A stretch of DNA of 38,099 nucleotides from Colwellia sp. (GTDB lineage Bacteria > Pseudomonadota > Gammaproteobacteria > Enterobacterales > Alteromonadaceae): positions 1 through 38,099 of the forward strand of contig JAPYOP010000042.1 of assembly GCA_029938115.1 (NCBI GenBank), written 5' to 3'. Positions 17,312 to 25,670 of this stretch are shown here, piece by piece. The notes beneath the pieces are model-generated. The model saw only the letters and a list, made by a program, of their open reading frames with translations. It made no database searches and had not been told where the DNA came from. The translations under genes were made by a program, and so were the position numbers. Within the stretch, counting starts at the first letter, position 1, and every line of letters begins with the position of its first letter.

Positions 17312-18079
17312 GTGAATAAGTTAGAAAAAGCAATTTCCTTGACAATGTCAGATGAAGTATACATAAATAAAATGTATGGAAGCTATGATTCTAGTAAATC
17401 GATGAAAGATATTGCATTGATGGATGATATGCCAGCTTTGCAAAATCAGGAGTTAATAGATAAAAAAATTGTGTTTCAAGGATCTGAACAAGAAGAGTTA
17501 ATTCATAAACTAAGAGATATTCGTACTTTACTTAATAAAACCAAAAATAAAAATTTAGTAATGATAGCTTCGGTTGAAAAAAATAGTGGAACAAGTTTTT
17601 TTGCACGTAATCTCGCGGCTATTTCATCCTTCGATTCATCTAGAACCTCGCTATTAGTTGACTGCAATGTTGACAATCAAAATGTAGCAAAAATATTTAA
17701 TTTACAGGATTCATTAGGTCTTATTGACTATATATATGATTCAAAAATAGATGAAGCAGACATAATAAATAGTGTAGGGATTATGCGTTATCGTTGTATA
17801 ACAGCGGGAATACTGAAATCAGAAAGTGAAGAATATTTCATGCACCCGAGATTTAGGTCGCTACTTACTGGTTTAAAAAATCGTTATAACGACAGAAATA
17901 TTTATATTGATTCACCACCTTTACTTGAATCTTCGAACGCAAGGATTTTATTGGAATTGTGCGATCAAGTTATACTTGTATCTCCATTTGGTAAGCTTAG
18001 CTCAAAAAAACTAGAGAATGCCTCAAAATTAATTCCAAAAGAAAAGTTTTCTGGAATAGTTATTAACGATTTTATTTAG
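17312..18079 (+). CDS. CpsD/Wzc-like tyrosine-kinase homologue with degenerate P-loop
   Basis: A 255-residue protein from GTG 17312 behind AGGGAG. The fold is that of the cytoplasmic BY-kinase/MinD-type ATPases: RDIRTLL before the P-loop region, LLVDCNV (115-120, Walker A'), and IYIDSPPLL (197-205, Walker B). However, the Walker A position reads SVEKNSGTSFFARNLA where active kinases have PGEGKT/S; the invariant Lys is Thr94. The Walker A' RRP is replaced by DNQ, and the usual Tyr-rich C-terminal tail is missing (the protein ends in GIVINDFI). It is therefore probably a non-catalytic regulator of the adjacent chain-length protein. The degeneracy is seen directly; loss of activity is inference. 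Confidence 0.82.
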   Translation: MNKLEKAISLTMSDEVYINKMYGSYDSSKSMKDIALMDDMPALQNQELIDKKIVFQGSEQEELIHKLRDIRTLLNKTKNKNLVMIASVEKNSGTSFFARNLAAISSFDSSRTSLLVDCNVDNQNVAKIFNLQDSLGLIDYIYDSKIDEADIINSVGIMRYRCITAGILKSESEEYFMHPRFRSLLTGLKNRYNDRNIYIDSPPLLESSNARILLELCDQVILVSPFGKLSSKKLENASKLIPKEKFSGIVINDFI

Positions 18080-18083
18080 CAAT

Positions 18084-19262
18084 ATGAAAAATATTTTGTT
18101 GGCAGTGTGTTTTATTCTATTTTCAGATGTGGGGTACTCAGCTACAAAAGGAATTGCTAATATGACGGCAGGTATAAGCTCTGATAATGATAGTTTATAC
18201 AAAGGAATAACTGCAGATTATATAATTGATTCAGAGAGTGCTTTTCAGAATTGGAATGCGTCCTCGCAATTTGAATACTCATCAGCAAAAAATAGACCAT
18301 CCGTTATTAATGGTCATCAGTATTTATATACAGATTCAGTTTTTAATATAAATGCGTACCATCTATTTAAGCTACCATCACCTTTTTGGATTTTTGACTC
18401 AGGAGCAAGCTATAAGCAAACAGGTGAATTAGATATTACTGGTAAACGATTATACGGTTGGAATACATATTTTGGGCCAACGTTTAATCGAAAACTTCGA
18501 TCAGATATAGATCTAAAACTAAATGCAAGTTTTGGTAGTCAAATGATTAACCAAGTAGGTAGTGAAGATAAGCGCATAGCGTTCACACTAAGAAAATATT
18601 TTAATCGCGTGACATCCATATTGTTATTTTTCAAGAATGAATGCGTTGATTATGACGATAAAGAGGAAGTAGATACATGCAATAATACTACTTCTTTCGG
18701 TTTTAACCGTAAAACAGCAAACACAGACTATAAACTTTCGATAGGACAGGCTGATACGAAAGATAAAATTGAAAGAATATATACAGTTCAAGTTAAATAT
18801 GGGCTTAGTTTGACTGATACGATAAGTATTATAAGTGAAATTGAGGCGTTATCACCGAGAACAACTTTGGGGGCAAGCGATGATACTAATCTAGTCAGCG
18901 CATCTAAGGTGGAAAGGCAGATTATTTCATACTATAAAAGCCTTAGTCGGCTAGATATATCAGCTACAGCAGAAAGAGTTAAAATTCCAAAGTTAGACGA
19001 AGAGTTAAAGTATCAGTTATCTTCAAGCTACTTGATTAGTATCAAGCAATGCCACTCTTGCTCAATAGTATTTGAATACCAGAAGAATATAAAAATAGAA
19101 GGCAATTGGCGAACCTGGATGGTAGGAGCTACTTACCCTCTAAAAAGGCATTGGAATACCTTACTCTCTATAAGAAAGACAACCCAGTATTTTGGTGAAG
19201 ATTTTACTAGTCTAAATATTCAACTTAATTATCAGGGTCTACCAAAGATATTGAGCCGATAG
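18084..19262 (+). CDS. Putative outer-membrane beta-barrel protein of the polysaccharide export system
   Basis: A 392-residue protein with an N-terminal signal peptide (MKNILLAVCFILFSDVGYSA, cleavage near 20). The rest alternates polar and hydrophobic residues as in beta-barrels, with many aromatic strand ends (FEYSSA, TYFGPTFNR, IVFEYQKNI) and no cytoplasmic-type domain. XrtA-type loci carry an outer-membrane protein of similar kind at this position, next to the autokinase and ExeA-like ATPase. It may provide the outer-membrane pore that the short export lipoprotein lacks. No specific family motif is recognised. It begins 4 bp after the CpsD-like gene with a weak ribosome-binding site. Confidence 0.65.
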   Translation: MKNILLAVCFILFSDVGYSATKGIANMTAGISSDNDSLYKGITADYIIDSESAFQNWNASSQFEYSSAKNRPSVINGHQYLYTDSVFNINAYHLFKLPSPFWIFDSGASYKQTGELDITGKRLYGWNTYFGPTFNRKLRSDIDLKLNASFGSQMINQVGSEDKRIAFTLRKYFNRVTSILLFFKNECVDYDDKEEVDTCNNTTSFGFNRKTANTDYKLSIGQADTKDKIERIYTVQVKYGLSLTDTISIISEIEALSPRTTLGASDDTNLVSASKVERQIISYYKSLSRLDISATAERVKIPKLDEELKYQLSSSYLISIKQCHSCSIVFEYQKNIKIEGNWRTWMVGATYPLKRHWNTLLSIRKTTQYFGEDFTSLNIQLNYQGLPKILSR

Positions 19263-19279
19263 TAGGCAGGGAAAGATTT

Positions 19280-20254
19280 ATGTATTTGGAACACTTTGGA
19301 TTAACAAGGGCACCTTTTCAAATTGCCCCGGATGATCGATTATTATATTTAAGTAAAAAACATGCTAAAGCACTCGTATATATGGATTATGCAGCGTGGC
19401 AGCCCGACGGCTTCGTTGTTGTTACTGGTGAGATAGGTTCAGGGAAGTCAACGTTAATTAAGCGATTACTGAGAAGAGTTAAAGGAAAAGCAGTGTGCTT
19501 TCACCTCCCGTTTACAAATTTAAAGGATAATGAATTATTGGCATTCATGGCAAGGCAAACGGACATACGCGTATCCTCAGATGATAAAGTATCAATTATT
19601 TATGCGTTAACTGACTACTTTAAAGAAATAACTTCGACAGGAGTTCCATGTGTATTGGTAATTGATGAAGCACAAAACTTAACACCATCAAACCTTGAAG
19701 ATATTAGGATGTTGGCTGGTTTAGAAGGGCCAAATGGAACAATGTTGCGAGTAGTAATGCTTGGTCAACCCGAATTTATGAATACGGTTAATGCCTCAGA
19801 ACAATTAAGACAAAGGGTTAAGCTACATTATCATTTAGTTGGTTTAGACCTAGTAGAGGTTAATAGTTATATTGATTACCGGCTTGAGCTGTGCGGGTTA
19901 CAAAATAGCACGTTATTTAATGATGAATTAATAGAGTCAATTTTTAAATTATCTAATGGTATTCCACGATTAATAAATAAAATATGTGACTCTTTGTTAA
20001 TGTGTGCTTTTTCAGAAGGTCGAAAAACCCCGCAGATTGATGATTTCGAAGAAGTAGCTCAAGACTTAATGATGATTCCTGTCGAAGACATTTACTCAAA
20101 GTTAACGGAAAGAAACAGTGAAGTAGATTACACAAACAGCTTAGATCGTATTGCCACCGCGCTTGAAAAGATTAGTGGTCAATTTGATAAGCTATCAGTC
20201 GATCCAGATAACAAGAAAGAACGTAGTTTTCTTGGATTACGAGCAGCCAAATGA
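19280..20254 (+). CDS. ExeA/GspA-like AAA ATPase (XrtA-system type)
   Basis: A 324-residue protein. It opens with MYLEHFGLTRAPFQIAPD, the typical start of ExeA-like and XrtA-associated ATPases. Walker A is GEIGSGKST (50-58); Walker B is VLVIDEAQN (125-133, D129/E130); MLGQPEF is the sensor region; GIPRLINKICD is the C-terminal family motif. It lacks the peptidoglycan-binding extension of longer ExeA proteins. It likely powers or coordinates assembly of the envelope-spanning export complex. AGGGAAA lies before the start, and the stop overlaps the next gene by 4 bp. Confidence 0.9.
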   Translation: MYLEHFGLTRAPFQIAPDDRLLYLSKKHAKALVYMDYAAWQPDGFVVVTGEIGSGKSTLIKRLLRRVKGKAVCFHLPFTNLKDNELLAFMARQTDIRVSSDDKVSIIYALTDYFKEITSTGVPCVLVIDEAQNLTPSNLEDIRMLAGLEGPNGTMLRVVMLGQPEFMNTVNASEQLRQRVKLHYHLVGLDLVEVNSYIDYRLELCGLQNSTLFNDELIESIFKLSNGIPRLINKICDSLLMCAFSEGRKTPQIDDFEEVAQDLMMIPVEDIYSKLTERNSEVDYTNSLDRIATALEKISGQFDKLSVDPDNKKERSFLGLRAAK

Positions 20255-21000
20255 TGAAGCAATCAATAGTCTATATGTTTCACGCCATTGGTTCAGATAA
20301 TGAGCTATTAGGCAGTGATCCCCATTACTCATTCAGTCTTGACAAGTTTGAGCAGTTTATCCGCCAGTGTGGTGGTTGTGGATCATTAAAAGACTCGATT
20401 TCTGGTGGTGCAGATAAGAACATAATTACCTTTGATGACGGCCATATAAGTAACTTTAAAGCAGCGCAAATAATTAAAGACACAAACGGTGGCACAGCTG
20501 ATTTTTTTATTAATCCAAATACAGTATCGACTCCAAATTTTCTTAGCTGGAGCCAGTTGCAAGAAATGAATGGCATGGGAATGAGTATTCAATCTCATTC
20601 ACTGGATCATCTTTATCTATCCGACATGACAATGGATGAGCAGAGAAGGCAATTAGAAGTTAGTAAGAAAACCATCGAAGATAAACTTGGTTTAGAAGTT
20701 ACAATTTTAGCGCCACCAGGAGGGCGCTTTAATAAAGATACTATTCAGTTATGCCATGAGCTTGGTTATAAGCATTTATCAGTTTCGGAGCCAGGGAAGT
20801 GGTCTTCAAGCTACATTTCAAAGCGTGTTGCAGTTTATCAAAATACTGATGTAGAGGAACTATTAGGCTGTAATAAAATATTAAGTCCATACCTTATTAG
20901 TCAAATTTTGAAGTATAGGATTACGGGAATAGCTAAGTCGGTATTCGGTAATCGCTCTTATGATCTTATTCGTTCTAAGATACTAGGTGGATCTTTATGA
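20251..21000 (+). CDS. Polysaccharide deacetylase (NodB/CE4 family)
   Basis: A 249-residue protein overlapping the ATPase stop (ATGATGAAG). CE4 motifs are in order: ITFDDG (59-64, metal ligand and catalytic Asp), SHSLDH (115-120, H116 and H120 as metal ligands) and APPGGRF (154-160). No signal peptide is visible, so it may act in the cytoplasm on lipid-linked or nucleotide precursors, or be exported by another route. It is about 75 residues shorter than the second deacetylase of this locus (25671-26648) and clearly distinct from it. The expected reaction is N- or O-deacetylation of the repeat unit. It overlaps the following GT2 by 4 bp. Confidence 0.88.
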   Translation: MMKQSIVYMFHAIGSDNELLGSDPHYSFSLDKFEQFIRQCGGCGSLKDSISGGADKNIITFDDGHISNFKAAQIIKDTNGGTADFFINPNTVSTPNFLSWSQLQEMNGMGMSIQSHSLDHLYLSDMTMDEQRRQLEVSKKTIEDKLGLEVTILAPPGGRFNKDTIQLCHELGYKHLSVSEPGKWSSSYISKRVAVYQNTDVEELLGCNKILSPYLISQILKYRITGIAKSVFGNRSYDLIRSKILGGSL

Positions 21001-22127
21001 ATATAGTTATATTCTGTAGTTTGTTGGCAGTTATATATACCTTCATAGGCTATCCAGTTTGGTTATACTTTAAAGAAAAGATAAATAGACGGGCGCGAAA
21101 GACATGTGATTATGGAAATAAAAAAATATCTGTCGTTATGGTGGTGTGTAACGAATCATCGGTCATTGAAGATAAAATCAAGAATATTTTTTCTTTTGAT
21201 TATGACCCGAAGTCTATCTTCCTAATCATTGTTGATGATGCCAGTACAGATGGGACAACGGATATTATAAGAGGGGTTAATGACGATCGAATTACATTAC
21301 TACAAAATAAAAGTCGATTAGGTAAAGCTGCAGGTATCAATAAAGCAATGTTAGATGTGAATACAGAGCTTGTACTTTTACTTGATGCCCGACAAAGAGT
21401 GACTTCTAATGCACTTAAGGATTTATCTTCTTGGTTCTACCCTGGTAGCCGAGTGGCCGCTGTAAGTGGTGAATTGAAGTTTAATAAGAATGAATGTGGA
21501 TCATCAACTGGAATGGATGCTTATCAAAAATATGAAAAGTATATCCGTAATACTGAGGCAAAAGTTTACAGTGTTCCTGGCGTATCGGGTGCAATTTACA
21601 TGCTGCGCCGAGATCTATTTGAAGAAATACCTGAAGATACAATTTTGGATGATGTATTGATTCCTATGAATGCAGCCAAAGAAGGCTATTGGGTCGGTTT
21701 TGATGATCGAGTAATAGCTTGGGATGTTTCAAGTGACGACATGGTAAGAGAAAAGCGTCGGAAGACACGAACATTGAACGGCAACTACCAGGTATTATTT
21801 CGCAATACGAGCTGGCTAATCCCTGGCGTGCATCCAATCTGGTTTCCGTATTTGAGTCATAAGATTATGCGCTTGACAGCACCATTCTTAGTTATTTTAT
21901 CCATATCGCTATCTATGATAATAGCGCTTAAAGGAAATATGCTCTATATGGCACTAGGGGCGTCCCTTAGTTTTGGTGTTTTACTATACCCATTAAGTCT
22001 ATATTTCAATTTTATTAATAATAATAAAATTTTAAGAATAACTGTTTCGTTTGTAGCGCTAAATTGGTTTAACCTATTAGGTTTTTATCAGTATTTATTT
22101 TCACCTAAGGTTCAATCATGGAAATAA
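20997..22127 (+). CDS. GT2 family membrane glycosyltransferase
   Basis: A 376-residue protein. A membrane helix occupies about 3-24, then a GT-A domain: ISVVMVVCNES, IIVDDAST (D80, D81), LLLDAR (128-131, DxD position) and ILDDVL (216-221, acceptor Asp). KTRTLNGNYQ sits where processive GT2 enzymes have QxxRW, but the match is loose. Two or three C-terminal helices follow (about 285-365). This is the layout of IcaA/HAS/cellulose-synthase-like enzymes, though non-processive relatives share it. It would use a nucleotide sugar on the cytoplasmic face to extend the lipid-linked oligosaccharide. GGTGGA precedes the ATG, and both ends overlap neighbours. Confidence 0.88.
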   Translation: MNIVIFCSLLAVIYTFIGYPVWLYFKEKINRRARKTCDYGNKKISVVMVVCNESSVIEDKIKNIFSFDYDPKSIFLIIVDDASTDGTTDIIRGVNDDRITLLQNKSRLGKAAGINKAMLDVNTELVLLLDARQRVTSNALKDLSSWFYPGSRVAAVSGELKFNKNECGSSTGMDAYQKYEKYIRNTEAKVYSVPGVSGAIYMLRRDLFEEIPEDTILDDVLIPMNAAKEGYWVGFDDRVIAWDVSSDDMVREKRRKTRTLNGNYQVLFRNTSWLIPGVHPIWFPYLSHKIMRLTAPFLVILSISLSMIIALKGNMLYMALGASLSFGVLLYPLSLYFNFINNNKILRITVSFVALNWFNLLGFYQYLFSPKVQSWK

Positions 22128-23275
22128 CAAAACAACCTTGTAAGATCCTTATTATTACAGATAATTATGTCGGAATTCCGGGTGGAAGTGAAAGGCACTT
22201 ATTGAATTTTTGTATGAGCTTATCTAAAGACTTTGATGCTAGTGTGATACAGCTCCATCCTAGGGGGAATCCATATTTCAAAGATGCTGGGTATATTAAG
22301 GATAATGTTAAGTTATTATCATTTCGACTCTCTACATTAAAATCCTTTCGATCACTAAAATGCATTATCTGGACTTACAAACAAATATTAAGTTTTAAGC
22401 CTGATGTAGTCATCTCGTACCATGAAATGTCAGATCTTCTAAATATAGTTGTATCTACCCTGCCATTTACTTCACATAAAACTGTTTCAAGTAAGCGTGA
22501 TATGGGTCTAAAATTGAATGGGAGTCTAGGTTTTTTGATGAAAATGATAAATAGAAGATTCTCGGCCATTACAGCGCCATCTAAAAGCATTATTAATTTA
22601 GTAAATTCAGAATTTAATGGTAGATCTGAATTTACACATGTAATCCCTAACGGTTTAAATTTAGCAGACTATGGTCAAGAGTATTCGCAACGAAACCATC
22701 TAAAAGAAAGGCTAGGATTACCTGTTAATAAGAAAATAATAATCACTATAGGATGGTTAAGGCCAGGGAAAGGGCATGAGTACTTATTAAAAGCATTTAG
22801 TAAGTTAAATAATAAGAACGATTTGTGTTTGGTATTGCTTGGTAGAGGGGAAGATAAACAAAAGTTGGAGGATTTAAGTGTTGAATTAAATATTGTATCC
22901 AATGTGATATTCGCAGGTGTACAGGGTAACGTAAATGAATGGTTGTCGGTATCTGATGTTGCAGTCTCTTCAAGTCTATCAGAGGGGCTCTCAAATGCAC
23001 TTGTGGAAGCGGCTGCGTCACAACTTCCAATCGTTGCCACTAATGTAGGTGGTAACCCTGAAATTGTTGAAGATGGTGTTAATGGATATTTGGTCAAGAG
23101 TCAGTCCTCAGATTCACTATTAAGCGCATTATTATTATTATTAAATGACAATAATAAAATGATGCTTATGGGGCAGAATTCAAGGATAAAAGCGGAAAAG
23201 GAATTTTCTATTGAAAAAATGGTCTCGTCATTAGAGTCTTTATATTTGGAAGTGAAAGATGCCCCGTATTGCTAA
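22118..23275 (+). CDS. GT4-type glycosyltransferase (paralogue of the one at 29655)
   Basis: A 385-residue GT-B enzyme. The N-terminal domain has NYVGIPGGSERHLLNF (acceptor side, Gly-rich loop) and SYHEMSD; the C-terminal domain has GWLRPGKGHEYLLKAF and SLSEGLSNALVEAA (the E-x7-E donor-phosphate motif), then VGGNPEIVEDGVNGYLV. It is close along its length to the protein at 29655-30809, sharing GGSERHL, SSKRD, ITAPS and TNVGGNPEI. An in-frame ATT run near 23125-23140 encodes Leu-rich residues and cannot shift the frame by whole-unit changes. AAGG precedes the ATG; it overlaps the GT2 gene by 10 bp. Confidence 0.9.
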   Translation: MEITKQPCKILIITDNYVGIPGGSERHLLNFCMSLSKDFDASVIQLHPRGNPYFKDAGYIKDNVKLLSFRLSTLKSFRSLKCIIWTYKQILSFKPDVVISYHEMSDLLNIVVSTLPFTSHKTVSSKRDMGLKLNGSLGFLMKMINRRFSAITAPSKSIINLVNSEFNGRSEFTHVIPNGLNLADYGQEYSQRNHLKERLGLPVNKKIIITIGWLRPGKGHEYLLKAFSKLNNKNDLCLVLLGRGEDKQKLEDLSVELNIVSNVIFAGVQGNVNEWLSVSDVAVSSSLSEGLSNALVEAAASQLPIVATNVGGNPEIVEDGVNGYLVKSQSSDSLLSALLLLLNDNNKMMLMGQNSRIKAEKEFSIEKMVSSLESLYLEVKDAPYC

Positions 23276-24356
23276 TAAAGTTTTACATGTACGTTCAACA
23301 ATTGGTATGTACGGAGCAGAGCAGGTTATTCTTAATATTGCCAGTATTGGATATAAATGTAGTTTTGATACAGGTGTTTTGGTTATTGAAGGTGTAAATA
23401 TAGAGGCAAGTGAACTGCGTAATAATTTATCATTAATTAAGTCAAAATATAATTTTATTGTTTCGCAAAAACGATTCGACATAAATGTTATTAAAGAATT
23501 AAAAAAGATAGCAAAAACTGTAAGCATTGTTCACACTCATGATTATAAATCACTAATACTAACGTCAATATCTTTGGCGTTTACTAAAACTAAAATTGTA
23601 CATCATGTACATGGTTCACTTGGTAATACCATATCTGAAAAAGTGTATGCATATTTAGAGCGCATATTTATGTTAAACGCCAATAGAGTAATTACAGTTA
23701 GTAATGATCAAAAATTAATTATACAGAATAGAATCGGCCTAAAGAATAAAGTTATACAGATAGATAACGGCACAACAATTTACAATAAAAATATAACCAG
23801 TAAAAAACAGAGTGATAAGTTTTTGATGGTAATGGCTGCACGATTTACTCCAGAAAAAAATCATAAAAAAGCGATTGATACAATCTCTATACTTTGTGCT
23901 AAAAATTACCCGGTAGAGCTTGTATTGCTAGGTGATGGGCCTGAGTTAGAAAATATAAAGGAGTATGCAAAGAAGTGTGGTATTGATAAATCTATAAAGT
24001 TTATTGGATACACAAGGGATGTTAAGAAATGGCTTGATGAATCGAAGCTAATGTTGATTACCTCAGTAACAGAGGGGCTTCCGATGTCTATGTTGGAAGC
24101 CATGTCATCCGGTTTACCTATAGTAAGTACACCAGTAGGTGAAATCCCAAATATTCTTAAGAAATCCAAAGGTGGATGGACAGCTGAAAGTGAGGAGCAT
24201 ATAGCCAGTATAATAGAACGCTTAATTAACAATCCAGAAGTATTGGCAGTTGCAGGTAATGATGCTTACGATTTTTCAAAATTTAATTTAAGTACCGAAA
24301 ATCAAATAAGTAAAATTGAAGCTATCTACAATGATGTTATTGAGGGGGGGGGGTGA
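23259..24356 (+). CDS. GT4-type glycosyltransferase ending in a poly-G tract
   Basis: A 365-residue GT-B enzyme starting 17 bp inside the previous gene behind GGAAGTGA. The N-terminal part has VRSTIGMYGAEQVILN and VHTHDYKSL; the C-terminal part has RFTPEKNHKKAI, SVTEGLPMSMLEAMSSG (E-x7-E) and VSTPVGEIPNIL. Its last codons encode EGGG from an uninterrupted run of ten G (24344-24353) and the TGA overlaps the polymerase GTG. One added G would fuse it in frame to the polymerase; one lost G would add five codons before a TAG. The sugar donor is unknown. Confidence 0.9.
   Translation: MPRIANKVLHVRSTIGMYGAEQVILNIASIGYKCSFDTGVLVIEGVNIEASELRNNLSLIKSKYNFIVSQKRFDINVIKELKKIAKTVSIVHTHDYKSLILTSISLAFTKTKIVHHVHGSLGNTISEKVYAYLERIFMLNANRVITVSNDQKLIIQNRIGLKNKVIQIDNGTTIYNKNITSKKQSDKFLMVMAARFTPEKNHKKAIDTISILCAKNYPVELVLLGDGPELENIKEYAKKCGIDKSIKFIGYTRDVKKWLDESKLMLITSVTEGLPMSMLEAMSSGLPIVSTPVGEIPNILKKSKGGWTAESEEHIASIIERLINNPEVLAVAGNDAYDFSKFNLSTENQISKIEAIYNDVIEGGG
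24344..24353 (+). repeat. Homopolymeric G10 tract at a gene junction
   Basis: Ten consecutive G residues in a strongly AT-rich operon. The tract forms the end of the GT4 reading frame, lies within the GAGG ribosome-binding site of the polymerase gene, and supplies the first base of its GTG start. G-tracts of this length are prone to slipped-strand mispairing. Confidence 0.9.
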
Positions 24357-25618
24357 GTGCTCTATCTTATAGTCTATCGGGGTCACCGTTTAAAACAAAT
24401 TGGCCCCTACTATTGCTAATTTTTATTATGCCACTTCGGAATATTCAGTTGCAGTATATTCCTAATTTAGGTGGTGGGCTTAATATAATTAATGTTCTTT
24501 TTTTACTTTCACTATTTCATTCTTTCATATATGGGCAAAAACTGGAGGTTAAACCCTCAATTAACGGGTTGCTAGTCTGGTATATAATTTCCTCTATTAT
24601 TGCACTCGCCTTTGGGTACTCGTATTTAAATAGTGGCACCGAAGGTTTATGGAAGGTAATGAAAGATTCACTCATTCCAATTTTTTTGGTATTTATTGTG
24701 CAAAGAAGTGTGTTAGATGACATCCAGTGGCGACGAGTTATTGTCGCAATGTTACTACCGCTACCATATATGATGAAAGTTGTTTGGAACCAATACCTAT
24801 CAGTATCATCTTGGCATTACTCCGACGATTTACGGATTCAAGGTACGTTCATGGATTTGGGTGCCAATGAGATGGGTGCCTTCTCGGCAATGATGGCCAT
24901 GATTACATTAGGGTGCTTGCTCACTTGCTGGGGTGTAAAAAAGTATAGGTATGTTTTGTGCCTGCTCTTTTTTTGCGCTTCGCTTTGCCTGCTATATTCA
25001 TACTCAAGAGGAGGGTATATATCATTTTTATTAGGATCTACCTTTATAGTTCTTAATTTTAAAAAACGAAAAAAAATAATTTTTCCTTTGCTAATAATTG
25101 TTATTCTGTTTTTGTGTAATTTACCAAAGTCAGTTGAAGAACGATTTTCAACAATTAATGCATCGGATGAGGAAAGAGACGAAAGTGCCGACTCTAGATT
25201 CGTATTTTGGGGTATAGTTTTAAATAAATATATGGAGCGGCCAATTCAAGGGTTTGGCTCTTATACTGCTCAGGATAAGCGAATCAATCCTCATGAAATG
25301 GATACACATAATTATTATGTGAAAATGTTAGTTGAGAGAGGACTTATTGGATTCATTACGTTTCTATTTTTATTGCGAGCGTTTAAAAAATTAATTAATG
25401 AAAAACTTAAATCAAATACTAAGGATATTCTAAAGCAAGGTGTAACCTTGGGTATGTTGGGTGCATGGTATGCGTTAATACTAGGGAATATGTTTGGTGA
25501 TCGGTTTTCACATTACCCAATTTCAACTAACTTATGGGTAATAATATCCTTGATTTCAATTATACCTTCTAATACAGATGAGGAATTAGTTCTTGATATG
25601 GAGGAAAAGAAAATTTAG
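24353..25618 (+). CDS. wzy: Wzy polymerase / O-antigen-ligase family membrane protein
   Basis: A 421-residue, highly hydrophobic protein with about ten membrane segments. A GTG start at 24353 overlaps the upstream TGA. The central YSRGGYISFLLGS and a large periplasmic loop with RFVFWGIVLNKYMERPIQGFG and HNYYVKMLVERGLIGF are hallmarks of the Wzy_C/WaaL family. Such enzymes polymerise undecaprenyl-linked repeat units or ligate them to an acceptor at the periplasmic face. Because the locus also has a flippase and chain-length protein and no nearby lipid A ligase context, polymerase is the better guess. The start is embedded in a G10 tract, so expression may vary with tract length. Confidence 0.83.
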   Translation: MSALSYSLSGSPFKTNWPLLLLIFIMPLRNIQLQYIPNLGGGLNIINVLFLLSLFHSFIYGQKLEVKPSINGLLVWYIISSIIALAFGYSYLNSGTEGLWKVMKDSLIPIFLVFIVQRSVLDDIQWRRVIVAMLLPLPYMMKVVWNQYLSVSSWHYSDDLRIQGTFMDLGANEMGAFSAMMAMITLGCLLTCWGVKKYRYVLCLLFFCASLCLLYSYSRGGYISFLLGSTFIVLNFKKRKKIIFPLLIIVILFLCNLPKSVEERFSTINASDEERDESADSRFVFWGIVLNKYMERPIQGFGSYTAQDKRINPHEMDTHNYYVKMLVERGLIGFITFLFLLRAFKKLINEKLKSNTKDILKQGVTLGMLGAWYALILGNMFGDRFSHYPISTNLWVIISLISIIPSNTDEELVLDMEEKKI

Positions 25619-25670
25619 TGCTTATAGAAAACAGCCTTCGAAAAACTAACTAAACTAAGAATGAAGTGAT

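Noticed and set aside
22675-23097. A 140-codon minus-strand frame opposite the GT4 gene (and similar long antisense frames, e.g. 31294-31923)
   Set aside because: The plus-strand protein has full glycosyltransferase motifs; the antisense translations are low-complexity, motif-free shadows.
23125-23142. ATT trinucleotide run in the GT4 gene as a variable repeat
   Set aside because: Short, in frame, and encodes Leu residues in a helix; copy changes would not switch the gene.
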